Source: Azolla caroliniana
Taxonomy: Eukaryota; Polypodiophyta
Reading direction: 5' to 3'
Assembly: GCA_043228905.1 (NCBI GenBank)
Contig: JBHGNT010000020.1
Coordinates: 15,500,001-15,564,000 of the forward strand
DNA length: 64,000 nucleotides
In this document: piece after piece, positions 1 through 11,342 of the stretch
Layout of the letters: each line of letters begins with the position of its first letter
Position numbering within the stretch: the first letter of the stretch is position 1
The notes under the pieces: generated by a model
What the model saw: the letters and a program-made list of their open reading frames with translations, nothing else
Told to the model about the DNA's origin: nothing
Databases searched by the model: none
Position numbers and translations under genes: made by a program

Positions 1-674
1 TATCACTTGCTTTTTACATGCTCTGCATATAGTGCAATTCGTGAAAGCTATGATGATATATTAAGAGAGGGTGATGACTTGAGTATCATACTAAAGAGAA
101 CACCTAGAAGGTTGTGCTCATATGTGTATGCCTTATTTGCACACCAAGACTTGGTGCTTCAAAGTATGAATATCCCTTCTTAGGAAGGAGACACATCAAG
201 ATAACTTTTGTACTTAGGTCATATGGGTCAATATTGGCCTCTCTATGGATGATAAAAAAATATCTATCTATCTACCTTCTCGGAAATTGTTCTCATACTT
301 TCCTGATGTTCCTCTTGTCCTTCACCTAAGGTTGTCTTAGTGTTTTTGGCCACACTATTTATGATGAAAACCTAATTAATCTTGCTTACAATGAAACTAA
401 TTGGGTTGTTGATAATGAGACATCTTAATTACATTTCACATCTAGATAGGATCTTTTTTCACAATATACTTTCATTGATTTCGGAGGTTGTGAAAATGGG
501 AAATCCATGAACTATCAAAGTGGTAGACACAAGAACTATTTGTTTGGAGACCAACACAAGATCGAAGTTGATTCTCAAGGAAGTGTACTTGATATTTGAT
601 TGCATCTTATCTCCACTAGCATGCTAGATGATGATGACTACTGCAATATCTTTTTATGGAAGATAGTGGAAGCT
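1..674 (+). pseudogene. Old Copia pol fragment (protease to early integrase), left half
   Basis: Conceptual translation with several stops and shifts recovers the Ty1/Copia protease-to-integrase linker. A WVVDNETS stretch at about 393-425 stands where WVVDSGAS is usual, so the protease DSG is lost. It is followed by degraded forms of the conserved 'DFGxVKMGN', 'ETNTGSKL' and 'DDDGYCNIF' segments. The reading is cut at 674 inside the conserved W-K-L-x-K-G-S motif and resumes at 16280 beyond the gypsy element. The first 390 bases hold no recognisable domain. This is a dead host fragment of the later insertion. Confidence 0.7.
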
Positions 675-1242
675 TGTTAAGCGTTGGGATAACAACACAA
701 CCAGTCACGAATAAGAACGCATCAAGAAGGATGTAGTATGAAGAGGAAATGGCAAGAGGAAAGGAAAGCAAAGAGACGGCCAAATGTGAAAGGCCCATAC
801 CCTAAACGTGAAAGCTATATAAACCACATAGTAGTGACTTTGTGGTGGTTCTCCCATTTGTAAAGATCTCCTATTGATTAGAGCTAGAGCTTCCTCTCCT
901 CTTTCTTGTAACCTTTGAGCTTAAGAGAGATTAGTGAAGTGTTGAGTTAGAGAACACTAATCTCTCTCCTTGTTGGTGCTAGACCTCTTAGCAAAGAGGG
1001 TTAATAATAGACATACTCTTGCTTCTTATTGTCTATACCTATTGATCTATTGTCTATGAGAGAGAGCTTGAGAGAGTGAGAGAGATATCATGCTTAATCA
1101 TTTACTAATCGTTGAGTGAGTGTGAGGCTCGGAGGTATCCAACAACCATCTCCGCCCGATTCGCCATCAAGAGGGTATACGCCGGTCTGAATCCCGCTAC
1201 GACATCGAGGAGCTTACTCCATCAATACATAGATCCTTAACA
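675..1242 (+). repeat. 5' LTR of the 15.6-kb gypsy element
   Basis: 568 bp, TG...CA ends. A TATA-like CTATATAAA lies at 815-823, followed by a purine-rich GAGAGAGCTTGAGAGAG block near 1058-1086. It matches 15712-16279 along its full length with about 12 substitutions. The presumed R/U5 part includes the 'cttgttggtgctagacctc' region near 979. Confidence 0.95.
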
Positions 1243-1248
1243 TCTATT

Positions 1249-1267
1249 TGGCGCCGCTGCCGGGGAT
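1249..1267 (+). other. Primer binding site complementary to tRNA-Asp
   Basis: TGGCGCCGCTGCCGGGGAT starts six bases after the LTR. It pairs with the 3' end of plant tRNA-Asp(GUC), whose complement reads TGGCGCCGTTGCCGGGGAT, with one mismatch. tRNA-Asp priming is familiar from several plant Ty3 groups. Confidence 0.85.
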
Positions 1268-1352
1268 ACGACCGACGCTTGAAGCCCATTTTCGAGTAGT
1301 CAAAAACTCGGAGGCAAACCACTCAACGAAGGAAGAAATCACAAGAGAACCA

Positions 1353-1597
1353 CCATTTTCTATTTTTTATCATTTCATAGTTTAATTAAGTTCCATTTTC
1401 CGTTTTTTTTATCATTCCATAGTTTAATTAAGTTCTATTTTCTGTTTTTTCATCATTTCATAGTTTAACTAAGTTCCATTTTCTGTTTTTTCATCATTTC
1501 ATAGTTTAACTAAGTTCCATTTTCTGTTTTTTCATCATTTCATAGTTTAATTAAGTTCCATTTTCTATTTTTTTTTCATTTCATAGTTTAATTAAGT
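1353..1597 (+). repeat. Six imperfect ~41-bp tandem repeats in the gypsy leader
   Basis: The unit 'ttccattttctgttttttca' plus 'tcatttcatagtttaattaag' recurs with the core 'atagtttaa' near 1377, 1419, 1460, 1501, 1542 and 1584. It is T-rich and non-coding, between the primer site and gag. Confidence 0.85.
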
Positions 1598-1752
1598 CGA
1601 TTTTTTGTTCATTCGCTCGGTTAACATTAAACATTGTGGAGATTAGGCCGTTACGGGGCAAGCATAATCACTGCAAGTCTCGCGGCTTACGATCACTCCA
1701 CGGGTCACGAAGAGACCGTTGGCGCCAAAAAGTTTGAATTTCCCACGCAAAG

Positions 1753-1842
1753 TTCGTCGAAAGAACATCCTTCGACGAAAATTCAACGAAGATTCATCCT
1801 TCGACGAAGATCCACCCTTCGACGAAGATTCATCCTTCGACG
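1753..1842 (+). repeat. Short ~18-bp repeat with TTCGACGAA palindromic cores
   Basis: The motif CCTTCGACGAAGATTCAT and close variants occur about four times in a row, each with a near-palindromic TTCGACGAA/TTCGTCGAA core. It ends just before the gag start at 1871. Confidence 0.75.
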
Positions 1843-1870
1843 AACCTATAAAAAAGCTTGACCAGAAAAC

Positions 1871-3802
1871 ATGGCCGGATCCTCATGGACAAAAATGTTC
1901 AAAACCCGACCCGCACGCCTAGAGGAGTCCACGCAAACCGACCAAACCCACGATGTTGGCCCACCTAACCCGACTCAGTACCACGGAGGGTGGCTAACTC
2001 CGGGGATACTACCAAACATGAACCTCCCATCGAGCCCAGGAACTAAAGCACTTCTCAACACACCCCCACTACAGGAGAGCCCAATGGCTGACCCACTCAG
2101 TGTAGAACAACATATATGAGACGTAGCACAAGAGTTACAAGAGTTACGAGTGATAGAACACGAAATAAATCTATGGACTGTACAACTTGCGAAAGGAGGA
2201 CAACCGGAAAGCAGCACTCGAGATATCAAAGCCGCTTTGGTAGAAAGGAAGGATAGATTTGCACGAGTGCAACAAAAACTTCACCGCCTAGAAACATCAT
2301 CGCACATACACCGCCGAAGTTAGGAGCACAGCCCCGTACCGCGTTCGAGCACAATGGGCGATAGCCCGAACGAAACCTGCGCACAACGACACCCGACACC
2401 ACCACGCATGGGCACAATCCCTACACCTGACCAAGCTACCCCTACACCTCCAAACGTCGAACTCGCACTAGCGCTACAATCCATACAAACTCTCGTAGCA
2501 TTGATGGAAAAAGAGCGAGCCCCCGTAGACCATCCGAGAAACCTCACAAATGACAGTGGGAAGAGTGCTTCCATTTCTAAACTAGTACCTCGTTTCCTCG
2601 GTTTCGGCGATGCCTATGACCATGTCGAGAGGTTCAAACAGATTCGCCGCGCTTATGAACCCCTCACAAAGATCACCAAGGTAGCCGCGTTTGGACTCAC
2701 ACTTGATGACCAAGCCGGAATCTGGTTTTGAACCTTGAATGAAGACATCGCCGCCGATTTCAAGTATGTCATTGAGGATTTCTTGATAAACTTCGCTCGT
2801 AGAGGGAATAAATGGAACCCGATTGACCAACTTTTCGCCCTCAAACAAGAAGCGAATGAAACAGTCAGGGACTACATACGTCGCACGAAAAGCTTGCATC
2901 ATCGTTGTAGTCCGAACGACAAGATGTCGGATGACAAGTTGATGAGCCGTTTCATTAATGGGTTGTTTGATACGACACTCCAAAATTTCCTGATTGCCAA
3001 GATGTGTCGATCGTTTGCTGAAGCCTGCACAGTAGTGATGACCTTTGAAGATTTGATGACTGGATTACACATACCCACTCACGCACCCACGAACAACCGC
3101 GAGAAATCCTCCAACTCCACCCCTACTCCACCCACACCACCGCGAACACCCTGTATAGAAAGACCCCAAGCATACGCCCAACGAGAAAATGTAAGGTGCA
3201 CGGTATGTCACGGACACCATACGGGACATGAGTGTCCCCTCCTTCATCAACGACGGCCGCAGTACTGTAAGTGGTGCAAAGCTTTCGTAATGCATACGCA
3301 AGAGAACTGTTGGCAAGCCCCCACTAGAAGGTACGACCAAACGTCAATGGTGGAACACCCACGCTCTCCCCCACCACTTAGCCGTCCACCACTACCAGCG
3401 ATACTCCCTCAACAACCCCCACTACCGCGCATCGGCGCCCGCCTCGCTGAACTGGAGTATACCACAGATAACCAAACCCAGGTTGGAGTGAGCACCCCCG
3501 AATATGAAGACTCGTACAGGGAGTATGGCATTGAAGAAGAGGTGTTTTCCCATTTCGTGGATTTTGAAGGCGACCAAATAACAGTGTACGTCCTGAGAGG
3601 GGAACAAAGTGGACCCCCTATGGGATACCGCAACAATAATGGTCTAAGAAGGTCAGAATTGAAATGCTTCAACTGTCAAGGCCCACATATGGTTAGCGAG
3701 TGCGCAACCAAACATGAGTACTACAACCGGATGGCCCAACGACCACGTCACCTCCCACTCGACACGGCTCCGCAACCACTGGCGCAAGGGGCCACCCAAT
3801 AG
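1871..3802 (+). pseudogene. gag: gag of the gypsy element (three in-frame stops)
   Basis: One frame runs from the ATG at 1871 to 3802, broken by TGA at 2117, TAG at 2321 and TGA at 2729. The central part (about 2735-3060) resembles the retrotransposon gag domain: 'RRGNKWNPIDQLF', 'ANETVRDYIRR', and 'LMSRFINGLF'. Three zinc-knuckle-like clusters follow: CTVCHGHHTGHEC (about 3199), CKWCKAFVMHTQENC (about 3268) and CFNCQGPHMVSEC (about 3666). Two of these have the short CX2CX3HX4C spacing. A Pro-rich linker lies between. Gag would form the particle and bind RNA. The stops are each one transition from a sense codon, consistent with decay of methylated DNA. Confidence 0.85.
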
Positions 3803-3819
3803 TCGCAAGACCTCATCGA

Positions 3820-5394
3820 ATGGTTCCAAAAAGAGCATCATGCCCAGGGTGCGGTAAAGAACACCTAGTATCTGATTGCCCGGAAAAGAAGAAAAGGGTC
3901 GGCACAAATCTGTTGTCCATTGTACCATCCACGATCGGTGCCAATGTCATCACACGAGCCCAACGAGTAGCGCACAATTTAAAATACCAAGATCAAGGTC
4001 TCCCCGTGACCGCACGTAAGAGACGCAAATCTAGAAAGAATAACTCCACGCAGACCTCAAAACAAGATCAAGAACCGGAGGGAGACACAGAAACATTACC
4101 CGTCAATCCGAATCAAGAACTGCCGGCGCACCTAGCGGCATACCCAAACCCACTAGTTGAGAAACAAAAAGTAGAAGAATACATCAAACTCATACACCAC
4201 GAACAGTTTGAAAAATCACTTAGCCTCCCCAGCTTAAACTTCAAGCAACTAGAAGAATGGGTAAACCCCTCACCTCCCCCCGTCGTCACACCAACCGACA
4301 CCCCCATTTGCCATCCTACCTCGATCAAAGAGGTCAACACAACTATACTCCAACAAATCTTAAATTTACGATTGCGACTCACATTACGCGAAGTGCAGAG
4401 CTACATTGGCACCTTCACCACCGACAACCCCCTCCTATGACCTCTACTCGCCAAGGAAATAGAGTTCACGCTCGAAGAACTACTCAAACTCGACGTTCAA
4501 CCGTGGCATGACGTCCTCCGACGCCTCAATGGTGGCCTATCGGCGGGATATGCTGAAGGGATACACACCCACACTCCTCACACGTCCACAGTCCTCAAAC
4601 AACCCGAAGGACCGCCAGTCGACGTCCACGAAGCCCACTTCGAGAGGGACGACACTAGTTTCACTCTACCAGTCTGTGTCAATGGTAAGACGTGTGACGC
4701 CATCATTGACACCGGAGCAGGGGTAAGTATCGTCAGTTACGAATGTTGGCGTAAGTGGGGGAGCCCAAAAATGCTGCCTTTCGATGTCAAACTACAAATG
4801 GCAGACGGGTCCATCCAAAGACCGGAAGGCATGATTCCTGCGCATCACTTCACTATCCACGGAGTGGAGTTCAATCTCACCTTCGTCGTCACAAGATCGT
4901 CCAACCATGTAGCCTACGAGTGCTTACTAGGAAGACCATTCCTACGTATAAGCCGCCTGGTCATGGATTTTGGGAACGATATAATCTATATGCGAAAGGA
5001 CAACAAAACCTTTCGCATCAAATCGTACACACAAAAAGTGCATGAACAAGAAGGCAGCCCTCTCGTAGACGATTGGTCAGAAACCATTGAGTTCGAGACC
5101 AACCTCCTAGTGTGCAACCCCACAAAGACAGTTCAACTCTTGACCAGAGGCCAACACTTTCCTCAAAGCCCCACCACTTCCAAAGAGGAGAACGCACGTG
5201 AGAGAGACGACCAATCCTTCACCTCCGAGACGTCAGAAATGAATTGGGTGCACGCTCTCGCCACAACCGACGCAATGTACCTTGACGAGAATGGAGAAAG
5301 AATCTTGTGCTTCAACGTCACCACCCTAGGACCCCGGCGAAAAGACGTAGACGTAAAGGACGAAGAACTGGGACAACGAGTCACGTCCAGGTGA
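3820..5394 (+). pseudogene. gag C-terminus and aspartic protease of the gypsy element
   Basis: This is frame +1 relative to the upstream gag, so a shift lies near 3800. It opens with another knuckle, CPGCGKEHLVSDC (about 3843-3881), and a basic KKKR stretch. A TGA at 4438 interrupts the frame. The retropepsin core follows: 'CDAIIDTGAGVSIVS', with catalytic DTG at 4708-4716, and 'CLLGRPFL' near 4921, the second conserved protease segment. The reading then runs to the stop at 5392. Protease would cleave the polyprotein. The active-site triplet is intact, but the frame is not. Confidence 0.85.
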
Positions 5395-5395
5395 C

Positions 5396-7215
5396 GTCAC
5401 AACCACTCAAGAGGCTGTGACGGAAATGGACTTCCCAGAGCATTTCAAACTCTATGAACAAGGGAGTAGGGCAATGGCTTGTAAGAGACCGCAACGCAAC
5501 CCCCAAGGCCTAGGAGAAGTCTATGATGGACCAGCAAGGGTTAAAGAAATCAACCTTGGGAAAGGGGCTGACTCCAAACCGGTGTTCATAGCTACAGATC
5601 TCCAACTTGATGAGGAGGCGTCCTTGATCACTCTCCTCACGGAATTTAGCGACGTGTTTTCATGGTCGTACGTCGACATGAAGGGAGTCCTAGCTGAGGT
5701 TGTCACACATAGTATCCCCATGCGAGCCGACGCCCGCCCAATCCGGCAAAGGCCACGTCCAATGAACCCTAACTACGCCCAACAAGTGAAAGCCGAAATC
5801 AACAAAATGTTGGCTGCAGGCATTATCTACCCAATTGAACGAACTACTTGGGTCTCCCCAATTGTGGTCGTCCCAAAGAAAAACGGCCAGATCCGCATAT
5901 GTGTAGACTACCGCCAAGTTAACGAAGCCACTATCAAGGACAATTACCCAGTACCCTACATCGAACATTTACTCGAAAGAACCGCGGGAGTAGAAGCGTA
6001 TAGCTTCATCGACAGGTTCTCCGGGTACAACCAAATCTCGGTGGTCCCTGAGGATCAACACAAGACAGCTTTCGCCACGGAATTTGGTACGTTCGCGTAT
6101 AAACAGATGCCTTTCGGACTCACGAGCGCCTTGAGCACCTACAAAGAGCGGCGAACCATTTCTTTGCCGCAAGGTTACGATAAGGGGTGGAGTCTTATGT
6201 TGACGACTTATGTTGCAATTCGAAATGGCATGACAACTTGGGGCTACTACATTTGACGTTCAAAAAATGCAGAATCTATCAACTCTCTCTCAACCCGCTC
6301 AAGTGTCAGTTCTGGGTCAAGCACAGAATAATATTAGGACACGTCGTGTCCCGCCACGGGATCATGACTGATGAGGCAAAAGTAAAACTCATCCTCGACA
6401 TGCCACCCCCCACGAACGAGAAACAACTACAAGGGTTCATGGGATACGCGGGTTACTGTAGACACTTCATTAAGATGTTCGCGGACAAGGCTAGACCACT
6501 CTACTCCCTATTAAAGCAGTTCGTGTGGATATGAGAATGCACACACTCCTTCAAGCTCTTGAAAGAGTGCCTAACTAAGGCCCCCATCCTCCGGCCTCCC
6601 GATTGGACCAAAGAATTCCACGTGCACACCGACGCTTCCGCCTTCACGATTGGTACAGTGCTAGCCCAACCCGGTGAAGGGGCACTCGACCTACCGGTCA
6701 CCTTCGCTAGTCGCCAGCTAAATGCCGCGGAACGAAATTACTCCACGACGGAACAGGAGGCTTTGGTCATGGTCTACAGCGTAAAGAAATTCCGCCACTA
6801 CCTGTTGGCATCCCGATTCTCGTTTTTTGTAGACCATCAGGCCCTACTCTACTTAGTAAACAAAACTCACGCCACTAGACGCATCTCACGATGGATCATA
6901 ACGTTACTCGAATTCGACTTCAAGGTAGTAGTGAGAAAAGGGAAAGACCATGTACTCGCCGATCATTTCTCCCGTATTCCCAACGGAGAAGAAGCCACTG
7001 GGGTCGATGATGAAACACCAGATGCAGCATTATTCGCGATCGATACCGTACCAACATGGGCATCAAACATAGTTCGCGTCCTAACCGAAGGAGCGTCCTT
7101 CCTAAAACAACTACCACGAACACACGTGCGTGCCTTGCTAAAGAAATGTGGCCCCTTCACGATGCTCCGAGGCAATCTGTACCGTCGACGATCTACTTCG
7201 GAGGTGTATAACAGA
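5396..7215 (+). pseudogene. pol: Reverse transcriptase and RNase H of the gypsy element
   Basis: RT begins in frame 2 with 'WVSPIVVVPKKNG', 'RICVDYRQVNEATIKD' and 'FGTFAYKQMPFGLTSA'. The frame shifts near 6143. The catalytic motif ESYVDDL is at 6190-6210 in the other frame, with a TAA just upstream near 6179. The connection domain ('LGHVVSRHGI', 'LQGFMGYAGYCRHFI') reaches a TGA at 6532. RNase H continues in the same frame: HTDASAFTIGTVL (about 6622), 'NYSTTEQEALVMVY' and 'DHVLADHFSRIP' (about 6950). No second RNase H is seen before integrase. At least one frameshift and two stops make this copy inactive. Confidence 0.9.
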
Positions 7216-8323
7216 CCATGACGTCGTCACCACCCTCGAACAAGCTCATTGCGGGAGCGGAAGTGGTCATTTCAATCACAAGACCACTGCGTGCAAGATC
7301 CTCCAGTCCGGCCTATGGTGGCCAACACTCTTCAAAGACACATACGCGTACGTACATCGCTGTGACGAGTGCCAACGTTTCAAACACCCGCTAAAAGCGG
7401 ATTCTAATATGTTAAACTCGGTAGTGGCATGGCAACCATTCGAGAAATGGGGTATCGACTTTATCGGCCCAATCAGCCCAGCTTCCAACCTCAACCGATA
7501 CATAATAACCGCCACCGACTACGCCACCAAGTGGGTTGAAGCTAAAGCTTGCGTTAACGCCGACGCGCGTAGTACTGCCAAATTCCTATATGAAAATTTC
7601 ATCGTACGGTTTGGATGTCCGCTCGAAATCATTAGTGACCAAGGCTCACATTTCCTGAACGAGGTGATAGCACATTTATTAGGCGAGTTTATGGTGACAC
7701 ACCGCAAAAGTTCTCCTTATTACCCTCGATGCAACGGACAAGTGGAAAGCACGAATAAGGTGCTATGTGCAGTACTCACAAAGATAGTCGTTGCCTCACG
7801 ATCTGATTGGAGCACCAAACTCCAAGTAGCATTATGGGCTTTCCGTACTTCCTACAAAGTCACAACTCGCCACACACCATTCAAACTGGTGTACGGGCAA
7901 GAAGTAGTATTACCCGTCGAGTTCCTTGTCCCCAGCCTCAGGATCGTCGTACAAGAATGATGGGAAGGGGACCCCCTCCCGTCACGCCTAGAGAACCTAG
8001 AACAACTGACAGAAACTCGCCTTCTCGCATTCCAGGCACTCTTGGCAGAGAAAGCCAATAGAAAGGTGTGGCATGACAATAAAGTCAAGAACAAAGACCT
8101 TGCGAAAGGCAACATGGCCCTCAAAATCTCCTCTCAACGACACAAGAAGAAGCTGAAGTTACGGGGTGAAGGCCCGTATGTGGTTTCAGAGATTACCAAG
8201 ATAGGAGCATGTCGCCTACGCACGATCGAAGGTTTTGACATCCCCGGGTTCATTAATGGGAGCAGGCTCAAACGTTACTATCGACCCTTCACACTCGAGG
8301 CTCTACTCACGGCTCGACAATGA
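7160..8323 (+). pseudogene. Integrase of the gypsy element
   Basis: Frame 2, entered through a shift near 7200. The HHCC zinc domain is visible (AHCGSGSGHF, then CDECQRF near 7363). The catalytic triad is intact: D in WGIDFIGP (about 7456), D in ISDQGSHF (about 7636) and E in NGQVEST (about 7745). A TGA at 7958 splits the C-terminal part, which carries a GPY/F-like module, RGEGPYVVSEI (about 8162), ending at 8323. There is no chromodomain. Integrase would insert the cDNA; the 5-bp target duplication fits its action. Confidence 0.88.
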
Positions 8324-8956
8324 GAGGTAGAGGCCAAACTTAAAGCCTCTGAAGGCCGAATGGCCCGGCTTGAAACCAACCTGCACAATACGCAAGCGAA
8401 ATTGAATCGACAGGGACACGCCCATCTGACAGCCATGGCTCTGGCGGCCAACTCTAATGATGGAACAATACAACTACAATGTTGTGTCGACGACATGCCT
8501 TTGACGGCGGTAATCGACACAATAGCATTGCTAACCCTTTTCTCCTTCGAAACATGGAGACGTCTAGGTTGCCCAAACCTTGAAGTGTGCAACGACAACT
8601 TCCGTGGCTTCGATGGGTCCACATCATGTTGCCTGGGAACTTTCAGGTGTAACATCAAGACAGAATACAGCGCGCACGTAATCCAAGTTCGGGTACTCCC
8701 ACCCGGAGTGATGCACACACAATGCCTCCTCAGTTTAGATTGGTTTCGCATAAGCGAATGTCTCCTATCACCCAGCAAACACATCGTCTCTTTTCAAACA
8801 GGAGGTGGACTGAAGTCCGAGGACCTCATCGCGACAACACTCGAATCACATCTCGTTGTCCTCATTGATCCCCAAAGCGTGGAGCTACCCAAACAAGCAA
8901 CACACCAACACCCACAGGCCATAGAACACAGACACCCAAACCACGAGAATGGGTGA
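8324..8956 (+). pseudogene. Second retropepsin-like ORF downstream of integrase, with DTG changed to DTI
   Basis: In the same frame as integrase, immediately after its stop. A short helical, charged N-terminus ('EVEAKLKASEGRMARLETNL') precedes a retropepsin-like fold: 'QLQCCVDDMPLTAVIDTIA' (DTI at 8516-8524), 'SFETWRRLGCPNLEV', and a second half, 'IQVRVLPPGVMHTQ' then 'CLLSLDWFRI'. This parallels the true protease 3.8 kb upstream in motif order and spacing (IDTGAG, CWRKWGSP, CLLGRPFL). The Gly of DTG is Ile, so catalysis is unlikely. Function unknown. The fold assignment is by eye. Confidence 0.55.
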
Positions 8957-9421
8957 ACGTCCACGCAGTTTTCGCTGAAGGCCCACGCTACGGAGAACGT
9001 GCGGTGAGGTGAGTCAGAAAAATACTCACAACCGCACAAGGTTGGCACAATGGCGCCACTAGCTTCTGGGTTCCGAAACGAAATCAACTCCCCGCTCGCG
9101 ATCAAAACACCCCTACATGGGACATTGATGAACCCCAAGGCGCGGAGTCGCTCAACCAAAACGAACGTCAACACCCACTAGCCACCCAAGACCAGCGCGA
9201 CGTTAACGTCAGAACACAGACACCCAAACCACGGGAATGGGTGAATGTTCACGTTGTTTTTGCGGACAGACAACGTTGTGGAGAATCCGCCATTTGGCAA
9301 GTCAAAAAGACACTCACAACAGCACAAGGTTGGCACAAAGGCGCCACTAGCTTCTAGGTCTCGAAACGAAGCCGACTCCCTAGTCGCGATCATACCGCGC
9401 CTGCAAGGGACACCCGAAAAG
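8923..9421 (+). repeat. Two ~288-bp spaced imperfect copies of a coding-like module
   Basis: Copy 1 (about 8923-9123) and copy 2 (about 9211-9412) share 'agaacacagacacccaaacc', 'gaatgggtgaa', 'cgcacaaggttggcacaa' and 'ggcgccactagcttct'. The period is 288 bp, a multiple of three. In one frame both encode P-K-P-R-E-W-V-N-V-H followed by A-Q-G-W-H-x-G-A-T-S-F, so the unit looks like a duplicated ~96-residue protein module, now broken by stops. Confidence 0.7.
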
Positions 9422-9818
9422 CACACACATCAACCCGGTATCCCACCCAGGCTAAAGCCATAGGAATCGACAAGCCTAAACAACTGAGAGACCGAACACC
9501 CCGTAGGAATGTTTCACAAATCCTCCCCACCCCCTTAACAAACATGCCGCAGGTTTGGATCCTTAAAAGTCACGGACCCGGAACCTCACACGATACCCGA
9601 GTGACACTCCCTCCACAGTTGCATCCTCAAGGTTCCTCAAAAGCCCTTAATTTACTCAATCCCCTACCACGTTCCCCATAGACCCCCGTTCAGACCCCCG
9701 TCACCATCGGTATCCGAATCTTCTCCATCGATTCGTCCTTACCCTTCCAACCTCGCATCCCCGTCGGATGTCCCTCATTGCCGTGGTTTATGTTTTATTA
9801 ATTGTATTAGTTTTTATT

Positions 9819-10170
9819 TATTATTCTTTACTTTTTTTTTTATTTTTTTTTATTTTTTTTTATTTTTTTATTTTTATTTTATTTATTTTATTTTTTTATT
9901 TTTTTTTTATTTTTTTTTATTTTTTTATTTTTATTTTTTTTATTTTTATTTTTTTATGTTTTACGATCTTTACCATTATTTTATTGATTTAATTTATTTG
10001 TAATGACTATTATTGTCAGTTTGATTTGTATTTATTTATTTATTCTTTTCTTTCTTTTTTATTGTTATGATTTTTATTATTTTATTATTTTTTCTATACC
10101 GATTATTATTATCTTTATTTATTTATTTATTTATTTTATTTTATTTTATTTTAATTTTGTTTTTTGAGTG
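9819..10170 (+). other. T-rich low-complexity tract (TTTTA-type repeats)
   Basis: About 350 bases made almost only of T with scattered A, built from irregular TTTTTA and TTTA units. The strand asymmetry is extreme. No gene is supported; the long Phe/Ile/Leu translation here is a by-product of composition. Confidence 0.85.
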
Positions 10171-10515
10171 GTTTTTTTTCTTCTTTCTCCTTTTTCCTTT
10201 TTCTTTTTTCGTTTTCCTTCTTCTTCTCCTTTTCTCCTTCTTCTTTGCTCTATCTCCCCTCCCTCCTTTTTTAGCTCTCCTCTTTCTACTTGTCTCCTTC
10301 CTTCTCACTCCACGCTCTGCAGCACTCTTCCCCCCCTCCCCGCTCACACTATTCCTCCCCTCCCCCCCCAATCTCTGTTCGTGGCTTCCTCCCACCCTGA
10401 GTGTCCCCGCCCCTACTCCACCGATTGCCTTCCCCGGTCACCGCCTCATCTCCTCCACACCTTGCTTTCCCACGCCTCGGGTAGACCCTTCCCCCCCCCC
10501 CCCCCCCCTCTCTCG
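10170..10515 (+). other. Pyrimidine tract ending in an 18-base C run
   Basis: CT-rich DNA follows the T-rich block, with 'ccttcttcttctcc'-type units. It ends with an uninterrupted C run at about 10491-10508. It may form triplex or, on the C-rich strand, i-motif structure; that is inference. Confidence 0.8.
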
Positions 10516-10859
10516 TGTGTCGTACCTATCCTTCATTCCTCTGCGGGGGCCATGGCCGTCGCCACGACGATGTCCTCCTCCTGTCACCGGCACACTACGG
10601 GCCTCCCAGCCACGACGTCTACAGTCCCCCCGTGGCGGCCATAGCCGTTGCCCCGTCGCCACCGCCCTCCTCGTGGCGCTGCCTGTCCACGTTGCCTCCC
10701 GAGGTTTTTTCGTCCCCCCCCAAGGTGGCCGCGACCACTGTCCCGGCGTTTTTTCGTTCCCCCCGAGGTGGCCGCGACAGCCGCCTCGTCGTTTCACCCT
10801 CCCCACGTCGTTGGCCGTTTCCAGACCACTCCACCTCCTGGTTCGAGGGACGCAACCCC

Positions 10860-11215
10860 TCGAGTCACACAATGTTTGAGGGGCCCAACCGCTCGAATCA
10901 CCCAATGTTCGAGGGGCCCAACCCCTCGAACTACCCGTTGTTTGAGGAGTCCAACCCCTCGAACCACACCCAGCCCAACCCTTCGAACTACACAGTGTTC
11001 GAGGGGCCCAACCCCTCGAACTACCCGTTGTTCGAGGAGTCCAACCCCTCGAACCACACCCAGCCCAACCCCTCGAACTACACAGTGTTCGAGGGGCCCA
11101 ACCCCTCGAACTACCCATTGTTCGAGGAGTCCACACCCAGCCCAACTCCTCGAACCACGCGTTGTTCAAGGAGCCCAATTCCTCGAACCACACGTCGTTC
11201 GAGGAGTCCAAGTCT
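10860..11215 (+). repeat. 30-bp/90-bp higher-order minisatellite with built-in hairpins
   Basis: Exact 90-bp spacing links the 'gaggggccca' blocks at 10911, 11001 and 11091. Each 90-mer is three related 30-mers (TTCGAGGGGCCCAACCCCTC..., TTGTTCGAGGAGTCCAACCC..., ACCCAGCCCAACCCCTCGAA...). The first 30-mer contains a perfect 9-bp inverted repeat, TTCGAGGGG / CCCCTCGAA, around a 5-base loop. Flanking units before 10908 and after 11120 are degenerate. Open frames cross it on both strands because the unit is a multiple of three. Confidence 0.9.
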
Positions 11216-11342
11216 TAGACCACGTAACCCTTAGTTGTTACATTACTATGAAATTAGGACCCCAGGTAAAAAATAATAATAATAATAAAGAGGGGGAAGC
11301 TATTGAAACTACCCGAACTTGTTGATTCGTGACCACATTTAC

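Noticed and set aside
675-1242. Possibility that the 15.6-kb element is a chance pair of solo LTRs
   Set aside because: Matching AAGCT flanks, primer site, polypurine tract and the Copia frame rejoining across the insertion show one element.
9768-10879. Long Phe/Leu/Ile then Pro/Arg open frames that could look like membrane proteins
   Set aside because: They arise from T-rich and C-rich low-complexity DNA; no start context, family or codon signal supports a gene.
10438-11234. Overlapping long frames on both strands across the 90-bp repeat
   Set aside because: The repeat unit is a multiple of three and lacks stops, so all frames stay open; this is not evidence of coding.
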